DNA of 21,601 nt from a virus: the IMG/VR virus record IMGVR_UViG_3300009194_000056, positions 1-21,601 of that record; one strand, given 5' to 3'. The notes under the pieces were generated by a model. It was not told where the DNA came from, did not search any database, and saw only the letters and a program-made list of their open reading frames with translations. Position numbers and translations under genes: made by a program. Every line of letters starts with the position of its first letter. Position 1 is the first letter of the stretch. Below are positions 17,791 to 21,601 of this stretch, piece by piece.

Positions 17791-18002
17791 GCCTATTCCA
17801 AAGAGATCTCCAGATCCGCACGCAGGTTGGCAATGCTCTGGCAGTCCTCGGCGGCTGGTACCTGAGCTGGGATTTTTACTCCAGCAGCCCATACGCAGGC
17901 CTGCGCGCTCACGCGCTCTACTCGAAGGCCCGGGGGCTGGTTGAGCATGACCGCGCGCTGAGCAAGGCGATGGCTCGGATGGAGGAGCGCGACCATGGCT
18001 GA
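17787..18002 (+). CDS. Hypothetical phage protein, 71 aa
   Basis: The start overlaps the previous stop by 4 nt and its end overlaps the ninB start by 8 nt. The product MSLFQRDLQIRTQVGNALAV continues with GGWYLSWDFYSSSPYAGLRA and an amphipathic C-terminal helix (SKAMARMEERDHG). No domain is recognised. Its coupling on both sides puts it in the replication-recombination block. Confidence 0.6.
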   Translation: MSLFQRDLQIRTQVGNALAVLGGWYLSWDFYSSSPYAGLRAHALYSKARGLVEHDRALSKAMARMEERDHG

Positions 18003-18393
18003 GTTCGCCATCCGCAGCAGCCAAGACCTCAACCGCCTGTATGGCGCCCTGAACGCCATCGACCTGACCAAGCCCAAGGTGGTGGTCATCAAGGACGAAA
18101 AGCGCCCGGACGTCTGCAACCGGAAGATGTGGGCAATGCTCCGCGACGTCTCCCAGCAGGTGGAGTGGTACGGCCGCAAGCTCACCGATGAGGACTGGAA
18201 GCATATCTTCAGCGCGGCGGTGCAGAAGCAGGACGCGGTACCGGGCATCGACGGCGGCTTCGTCGTCCTGGGCGTATCGACCCGCAAGCAGTCGCAGAAG
18301 TGGTTCAGCGACCTGTTCGAGGTGATGCACGCCTTCGGCGCCGAGCATGGCGTGCGCTGGACTGAGCCGGATCGGTGGGGAGGGCGGTACTGA
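17995..18393 (+). CDS. ninB: NinB / Orf-family recombination protein
   Basis: A 132-residue protein of the lambda NinB (Orf) family, a recombination mediator that binds DNA and SSB and can replace RecFOR in phage recombination. Family marks are VCNRKMWAMLRDVSQQVEWY (about 41-60), RKLTDEDWKHIFSAAVQKQD and VPGIDGGFVVLGVSTRKQSQ, ending GAEHGVRWTEPDRWGGRY. The length is near the family norm. Its stop overlaps the next start (TGATG), and it begins the nin-like block with the YbcO-like and RusA genes. Confidence 0.9.
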   Translation: MAEFAIRSSQDLNRLYGALNAIDLTKPKVVVIKDEKRPDVCNRKMWAMLRDVSQQVEWYGRKLTDEDWKHIFSAAVQKQDAVPGIDGGFVVLGVSTRKQSQKWFSDLFEVMHAFGAEHGVRWTEPDRWGGRY

Positions 18394-18977
18394 TGCGTGT
18401 CGTATCCAAGAAGGTGCGCGAGAGCGCGCGCGGCCAGGACTGCACGGTCAATGATCAGGAAGAAAGATGGCGTCCGGTTCTGGGCTTTGTAGGCCTCTAC
18501 GAGGTTAGCAACCTGGGCCGCGTCCGCTCGATCAGCAGATACGTGAAGTTCGGTCGTGGCGAAAAGTTGATTGAAGGCCGGATCCTGGCTCAAAGCATGA
18601 GCGCAGGGTATCCAGCGGTTTGCCTCTGCGATGGTCCCGATCAATCCAAAAGGAACATCCACCGGCTGGTCGCAGAGGCTTTCGTTCCAGGTGAGGGTGA
18701 GGTTGTCAGGCACCTTGACGGGGATCAAATGAACTCAAGGGCTGAGAACTTGGCCTGGGGCTCTCACAAAGACAATGAGGCTGACAAGGTTAGGCACGGC
18801 ACAAAGCTTGAGGGGGTATCCCACCCGAACGCCAAGGTAACGCCGGATCAGGTTCGTCAGATCCGCAGGCTTCACGCTCAAAAGAACTCCCAGCTGGATA
18901 TCGCCAGAGTGACAGGAGTTAACCGCGGCACTGTTGGAAAGATCGTTCGCGGAGAAGCGTGGGGGAGCGTCGTATGA
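18393..18977 (+). CDS. NUMOD4/HNH homing endonuclease fused to a copied target N-terminus
   Basis: 194 residues in four parts. Residues 1-19 (MRVVSKKVRESARGQDCTV) belong to the YbcO-like family, not to the nuclease. NUMOD4 follows (about 24-48, EERWRPVLGFVGLYEVSN), then HNH (about 89-130, NIHRLVAEAFVPGEG, VRHLDGDQMNSRAENLAWGS) and a C-terminal HTH (about 148-190, KVTPDQVRQIRRLH, DIARVTGVNRGTVGKIVRGE). It inserted after codon 19 of the YbcO-like gene, uses that gene's start and ends where a restored copy begins. The start at 18393 overlaps the ninB stop. Confidence 0.88.
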   Translation: MRVVSKKVRESARGQDCTVNDQEERWRPVLGFVGLYEVSNLGRVRSISRYVKFGRGEKLIEGRILAQSMSAGYPAVCLCDGPDQSKRNIHRLVAEAFVPGEGEVVRHLDGDQMNSRAENLAWGSHKDNEADKVRHGTKLEGVSHPNAKVTPDQVRQIRRLHAQKNSQLDIARVTGVNRGTVGKIVRGEAWGSVV

Positions 18978-19276
18978 AAATCGCCAGCAAGAAAATCAGA
19001 GAAAGCGCTAGGGGACAGGATTGTACGGTCAGGTTGATAGGCATCTGCAACTTCAACCCGGATACCACTGTGCTGGCCCACCTGCCATGCGGGCAGAAGG
19101 GCATGGGCATGAAGGGCTTCGACACCGTGGCGGTTTACGCCTGTAGTGCTTGTCATGACGTGCTCGATGGCCGGGGGAAGGGAGAGGTGGACTGGTCCGA
19201 TATGCCTCGGGCAATCGCTGAGACTCATGAGGCCCTCATTCGGGCTGGCATTCTGACCGTGAAGGGGGCCGCATGA
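18974..19276 (+). CDS. YbcO-like (DUF1364) putative nuclease
   Basis: A 100-residue protein matching the YbcO/DUF1364 family of prophage nucleases. Conserved positions are C17, C25 in GICNFNPDTTVLAHLPCG, H36, and C57/C60/H61 in YACSACHDVLDG, a likely zinc and HNH-type active site. Enzymes of this type occur in nin regions beside RusA and are thought to process recombination intermediates. Its first 19 codons repeat those of the preceding homing endonuclease at protein level but differ at nearly every possible synonymous site, and use AGA, AGG and GGA codons rare in its neighbours. The stop overlaps the rusA start. Confidence 0.88.
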   Translation: MKIASKKIRESARGQDCTVRLIGICNFNPDTTVLAHLPCGQKGMGMKGFDTVAVYACSACHDVLDGRGKGEVDWSDMPRAIAETHEALIRAGILTVKGAA

Positions 19277-19632
19277 CGGAACTGACACTACCGTGGCCAC
19301 CGGCCGCATGCAGCCCGAACGCCCGGGTGCACTGGACCAGAAAGAGCAAAGCGGCGAAGACCTATCGCTACGCCTGCTTTCTCCTGGCCAAGCAAGCGGG
19401 CATCCAGGCACCAGAGGGTGATGCGCTGCTCATGCTCGAGTTCGTGCCGCCCGATCGCCGCCGGCGCGACGACGACAACCTGCTGGCGATGTTCAAAGCG
19501 GGCCGTGACGGCCTGGCAGACGCGCTGGGAATCGACGACAACGTGTTCGCCACCCAGATCAGGGTGAGCAAGGAAACGATCAAGGGCGGCGCTGTGCGCG
19601 TCCGTATCCAGGCACAGGAGCAAGCAGCATGA
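19273..19632 (+). CDS. rusA: RusA-family Holliday junction resolvase
   Basis: A 119-residue endonuclease that cuts four-way junctions in phage recombination. Family marks are LPWPPAACSPNARVHW at the N-terminus, the acidic catalytic cluster DRRRRDDDNL (D66-D68), AGRDGLADALGIDDN (D79, D88, D89), and a C-terminal strand VRVRIQAQ. The length matches E. coli RusA (120). ATGA overlaps join it to the YbcO-like gene before and the small membrane protein after. Together with NinB, ERF, the exonuclease and SSB it completes the phage's recombination set. Confidence 0.93.
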   Translation: MTELTLPWPPAACSPNARVHWTRKSKAAKTYRYACFLLAKQAGIQAPEGDALLMLEFVPPDRRRRDDDNLLAMFKAGRDGLADALGIDDNVFATQIRVSKETIKGGAVRVRIQAQEQAA

Positions 19633-19778
19633 CACCAGCATGGGGATTCCTGATTTTGGCCACCCTCATGGTGGTGGGCGGTGTGGCGCTGTCCTGGGCT
19701 GGGGCAGTGCGCCGCAAGCGTTGCTACGAAGAATTTCTGCTGAAGAAGACCAATCGCATCCAGGGAGAACGACCATGA
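19629..19778 (+). CDS. Small membrane protein, 49 aa
   Basis: The ATG at 19629 overlaps the rusA stop and its own stop overlaps the next start, both by 4 nt, which supports a gene of this size. The product has a hydrophobic N-terminal helix (WGFLILATLMVVGGVALSWA, residues 5-24) and a basic cytoplasmic tail (VRRKRCYEEFLLKKTNR). The topology is N-out, C-in by the positive-inside rule. It could be an anchor or an early lysis helper; there is no direct evidence. Confidence 0.6.
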   Translation: MTPAWGFLILATLMVVGGVALSWAGAVRRKRCYEEFLLKKTNRIQGERP

Positions 19779-20461
19779 AAGTAATCAGCGCTCGCCAAGT
19801 TTGGCACGACGCACTGCACGAGAACCGCGCATCCGCCCTGGCCGTGGCCGCAGAGCAGGCAGCCCTGGGCAAGAAGGGTGGCTCCGCCGACGTGAAGATC
19901 ATGGTCATGCTCGAGAATCACGACGGTCAGGAGGTCTGCAAGGTGTACGAGGTTCGCAGGGAAGGGGTGCAGGAAACCCGCCCGGGCCGGCGCCTCACCA
20001 ACGACCGCTGCGCCCACATGCTGACCGCCGGCCTGGTGCTCCAGGCGATCGATTCCTTGCCGAAGTCGCTGCGCCACCTTGGGCACTTCCTGTACTCGCC
20101 GGTGGCCAGCGGTAACGACCTGAGCATCTCCCATGGCTTGGTATGGCTCGGGAGCGGCCTGGAAGCGCTCACAGACCGCAAGAAGCAGCGCGCCTACTGG
20201 ATGGCCATGGCTGCTCTTCAATCGCACAAGATCCTCGTCCACGGCGGCGAGGCGATGGGGCCGGGGGCGGTGTGCATGTTCGTCGAGGACCGCACCGGCG
20301 AAAAGATGAACCCGCAGAACTGGGCAAGGGATTGGCAGGAGGTGTGGGATGCTCTCTGCGCTCAGGTCGACAAGCTCGACAAGCAGGCGCTCAAGCCTGT
20401 TGCTCGGGTGGTGGAAAGGCTCCGTGAACGCAATGACGAGACGCAGGAAATAGCCGCTTGA
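19775..20461 (+). CDS. Unknown protein in the position of the late regulator Q, 228 aa
   Basis: The start MKVISARQVWHDALHENRA at 19775 overlaps the previous stop; a longer frame from 19640 is rejected. The protein has VKIMVMLENHDGQEVCKVYE, LTNDRCAHMLTAGLVLQAID, and a well-formed C-terminal half (HFLYSPVASGNDLSISHG, AYWMAMAALQSHKILVHGGE, NWARDWQEVWDALCAQ). I do not recognise a domain, and it lacks the zinc-finger look of many Q proteins. The candidate late promoter overlaps its stop codon and tandem terminators follow within 140 nt, which is where Q acts, so a role in late antitermination is inferred. Confidence 0.7.
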   Translation: MKVISARQVWHDALHENRASALAVAAEQAALGKKGGSADVKIMVMLENHDGQEVCKVYEVRREGVQETRPGRRLTNDRCAHMLTAGLVLQAIDSLPKSLRHLGHFLYSPVASGNDLSISHGLVWLGSGLEALTDRKKQRAYWMAMAALQSHKILVHGGEAMGPGAVCMFVEDRTGEKMNPQNWARDWQEVWDALCAQVDKLDKQALKPVARVVERLRERNDETQEIAA

Positions 20462-20504
20462 CAGTTTGAGGAGAGTTTTGGCACTATTTCGCCATCGTCA
20501 TAAT
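20458..20504 (+). promoter_or_regulatory. Candidate late promoter region (PR'-like)
   Basis: TTGACA (20458-20463) and TTGGCA (20478-20483) are -35-like, and CATAAT (20499-20504) is a good -10 box. No single pair has ideal spacing: TTGGCA to CATAAT is 15 bp, and TTGACA with CACTAT is 18 bp. The site directly precedes two terminators, as lambda PR' precedes tR'. Confidence 0.45.
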
Positions 20505-20520
20505 TTCGCCTTTGGCGAAA
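20504..20520 (+). promoter_or_regulatory. TTTCGCC/GGCGAAA hairpin in the late leader
   Basis: A perfect 7-bp stem with a TTT loop lies just after the candidate -10 box, and TTTCGCC also occurs as a direct repeat at 20487-20493. Its place, at the start of the late transcript, is where a Q-utilisation or pause site would be expected. It has no U-tract and is not a terminator. Confidence 0.4.
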
Positions 20521-20530
20521 ACATTCTGAA

Positions 20531-20555
20531 CCCGGCCCAAAAAGCCGGGTTTTTT
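20531..20555 (+). terminator. Intrinsic terminator, first of a tandem pair (tR'-like)
   Basis: CCCGGC-CCAAAAA-GCCGGG followed by TTTTTT. It lies about 30-50 nt downstream of the candidate late promoter and would stop late transcription unless polymerase is modified. Confidence 0.88.
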
Positions 20556-20579
20556 ATTGCCCGAAGAGGGCCTCAAGAG

Positions 20580-20603
20580 TCCCGGCCAAGCGCCGGGATT
20601 TTT
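20580..20603 (+). terminator. Intrinsic terminator, second of the tandem pair
   Basis: TCCCGGC-CAAGC-GCCGGGA followed by TTTTT. Its stem is almost the same as that of the first terminator, and it ends about 17 nt before the next start codon, so the downstream gene depends on read-through or on a promoter not seen. Confidence 0.85.
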
Positions 20604-20619
20604 GTTCTTGGAGATCAGC

Positions 20620-20832
20620 ATGAAGAGCAAGTACCGCTGCCTTGTCGAGGATATCCTCAGCTGCGAGCATAAGCTGCGAGAGGCGAAGGCCATTCAGCGC
20701 GATGCTCAGGAAAAGCTGACCCAGGCAAATGGCTTCGTTTCCTATCAAGAGGCCAGCCTCCGCGAGAACGAACGCAAACTGGCCGAGATCGAGGCGCTCT
20801 TGTTTGGTTCAGAAGCCCAGGCAGCGGTCTAG
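20620..20832 (+). CDS. Small coiled-coil phage protein, 70 aa
   Basis: The ATG at 20620 follows GGAG at 6 nt. Nearly the whole product is a helical coiled coil (VEDILSCEHKLREAKAIQRD, EASLRENERKLAEIEALLFG) with two cysteines near the N-terminus. It is the first gene after the tandem terminators. Its 3' end overlaps the end of the antisense gene 20809-21111 by 24 bp. Function unknown; a short coiled coil before a holin could act in lysis timing, but this is a guess. Confidence 0.6.
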   Translation: MKSKYRCLVEDILSCEHKLREAKAIQRDAQEKLTQANGFVSYQEASLRENERKLAEIEALLFGSEAQAAV

Positions 20833-21111
20833 GGTTGCCTCGTACTTAACGACGCCTGCGGCGATTTTCCTCCTGTTGGTCAGGTCGATAATCACCATGG
20901 TGTCCTTGGTAGAGCTGAATTTGCTGTACAGATTCAGCCTGGTATGGACATCGTCCAGGCTTCCTGAGTACTCGAATGCCACGAAGGAAGATGTTTCCTC
21001 CCAGACCTTGGGGCTCGGGGCTATCGCATAAAGCTGCTCCAGCAACGAGTCGTATCGGTCTTGATATGTCTCGTCCGCTTTAATCCTGAACGTCAATATG
21101 AAGTTTGCCAT
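20809..21111 (-). CDS. Antisense accessory protein, possible Cas2/SinR-like fold, 100 aa
   Basis: The start MANFILTFRIKADETYQDRY at 21111 has AGGATGGA upstream. The order of elements is strand (NFILTFRI), helix (QDRYDSLLEQLYAIAP), strand (VWEETSSFVAFEYSG), helix (LDDVHTRLNLYSKF), strand (KDTMVIIDLTNRRKIAAGVV), a ferredoxin-like pattern shared by Cas2, VapD, GhoS and so-called SinR-family proteins. It is the only minus-strand gene right of cI and overlaps its neighbour tail to tail. This is a typical place for an accessory defence or toxin-antitoxin gene between Q and the lysis genes. The fold is inferred from sequence pattern only. Confidence 0.65.
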   Translation of the reverse strand: MANFILTFRIKADETYQDRYDSLLEQLYAIAPSPKVWEETSSFVAFEYSGSLDDVHTRLNLYSKFSSTKDTMVIIDLTNRRKIAAGVVKYEATLDRCLGF

Positions 21112-21185
21112 GGTTCCATCCTGTGTCGCGGCTGTAGGGATTGCGACGATAGCACGGAGCCATCTTTTTCTTCTCCTCGCCGCTT

Positions 21186-21226
21186 GCCCGGTCACACAAT
21201 AGGGTCTTACCGGGCCTTTTCTTCTT
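21186..21226 (+). terminator. Possible terminator before the holin gene
   Basis: GCCCGGT/ACCGGGC (21186-21192 with 21209-21215), with a 16-nt loop, is followed by CTTTTCTTCTT. The loop is long and the tract is interrupted by cytosines, so termination would be moderate. It lies 25 nt before the holin start. Confidence 0.45.
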
Positions 21227-21250
21227 GTCGCCCCTCAGGGGATATCGAGT

Positions 21251-21583
21251 ATGTCCAACATGCCAGACAAACCAGACACCTGGGCGATTGCTCTTGCGTG
21301 GTTGAGCCAGCATTCGCCCCTCCTGTACGCGGCAGGCCTTTCCTGCGCCATGGCTGTTCTGCGAATCACCTACGGAGGTGGCACCCGTCGCCAGATGCTG
21401 GTCGAGGGTGCGATCTGCGGCGGCCTGACCCTGACGATCATCAGCGGCCTGGAGTTCTTCGGCCTGCCGCAGAGCATGTCCACGTTCGTAGGTGGCTGGG
21501 TCGGCTTCCTCGGTGTGGAGAAGGTGCGCAACATTGCCGACCGCGTCACTGACTTCAAACTGCCGGCCCGCAAGGCTGATTGA
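21251..21583 (+). CDS. Phage holin, lambda family
   Basis: A 110-residue membrane protein that forms the lesion releasing endolysin at the end of the lytic cycle. It has three hydrophobic segments at about residues 23-40 (PLLYAAGLSCAMAVLRI), 50-68 (LVEGAICGGLTLTIISGLEF) and 74-92 (SMSTFVGGWVGFLGVEKV), and a charged tail (RNIADRVTDFKLPARKAD). The pattern DTWAIALAWLSQHSPLLYAA followed by LEFFGLPQSMSTFVGGWVGF is that of the lambda-family holins of Pseudomonas phages. The start is ATG at 21251; a second ATG at codon 4 could give a dual start. It opens the lysis-late region beyond the window. Confidence 0.88.
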   Translation: MSNMPDKPDTWAIALAWLSQHSPLLYAAGLSCAMAVLRITYGGGTRRQMLVEGAICGGLTLTIISGLEFFGLPQSMSTFVGGWVGFLGVEKVRNIADRVTDFKLPARKAD

Positions 21584-21601
21584 TCCGCGCCACAAATTCG
21601 A

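Noticed and set aside
21584-21601. Start of another gene after the holin
   Set aside because: Only 18 nt remain; no start codon with a ribosome binding site can be judged.

Overview
The window is the early and regulatory half of a lambda-like temperate phage, most likely an integrated prophage. The GC-rich codon usage, the strong Shine-Dalgarno (SD) sites and the resemblance of many products to proteins of Pseudomonas phages point to a Pseudomonas host. That assignment is judged by eye, not by a database search. No integrase, attachment site or virion structural gene lies in the window. The leftward operon runs off the left edge, and the rightward side stops just after a holin gene.

Layout. 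Positions 1-11969 are a long leftward (minus-strand) operon. It holds a small membrane protein, several small unknown genes, an AP2/HNH homing endonuclease, a coiled-coil protein, and a recombination/replication-support block: ERF annealing protein, YqaJ/lambda-Exo-type nuclease and SSB. Further left are accessory genes including an ASCH/morphogenetic-type protein, a NinX-like (DUF2591) protein and a NinI-like PPP phosphatase. Four small plus-strand ORFs sit against the operon's direction between 3.4 and 5.3 kb. Positions 12364-13622 are the immunity region: promoter PL with two operators, a terminator, a BamE-like lipoprotein gene behind cI, the LexA-like cI repressor, three operators at exact 25-bp spacing, promoter PR and cro. 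Positions 13620-20461 are the rightward early operon: cro, two ribbon-helix-helix-like proteins, a Rha-type antirepressor, small unknowns, a replication initiator carrying a five-iteron origin and an apparent frameshift, a P-position replication protein, NinB, a NUMOD4/HNH homing endonuclease, a YbcO-like nuclease, RusA, a small membrane protein and a gene in the place of Q. A late-promoter region with two tandem terminators follows, then a small coiled-coil gene, an antisense gene with a possible Cas2-like fold, and a lambda-family holin.

How it works together. CI binding to five TTAGG-N4-CCTAA-type operators would silence PL and PR. From PL the phage would express recombination functions, and from PR the replication initiator at the iteron origin, then the nin-type recombination genes, then the late switch. 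No N-like antiterminator gene is visible. Instead the leftward transcript has a leader of about 395 nt, and every leftward gene that is not translationally coupled to its upstream neighbour has a hairpin directly before its ribosome binding site. A tRNA-like structured RNA and a 72-nt compound stem fill a 316-nt gap in the same operon. These RNA elements, plus the homing endonuclease that duplicated and recoded the 5' end of its target gene, are the most unusual parts of the window.
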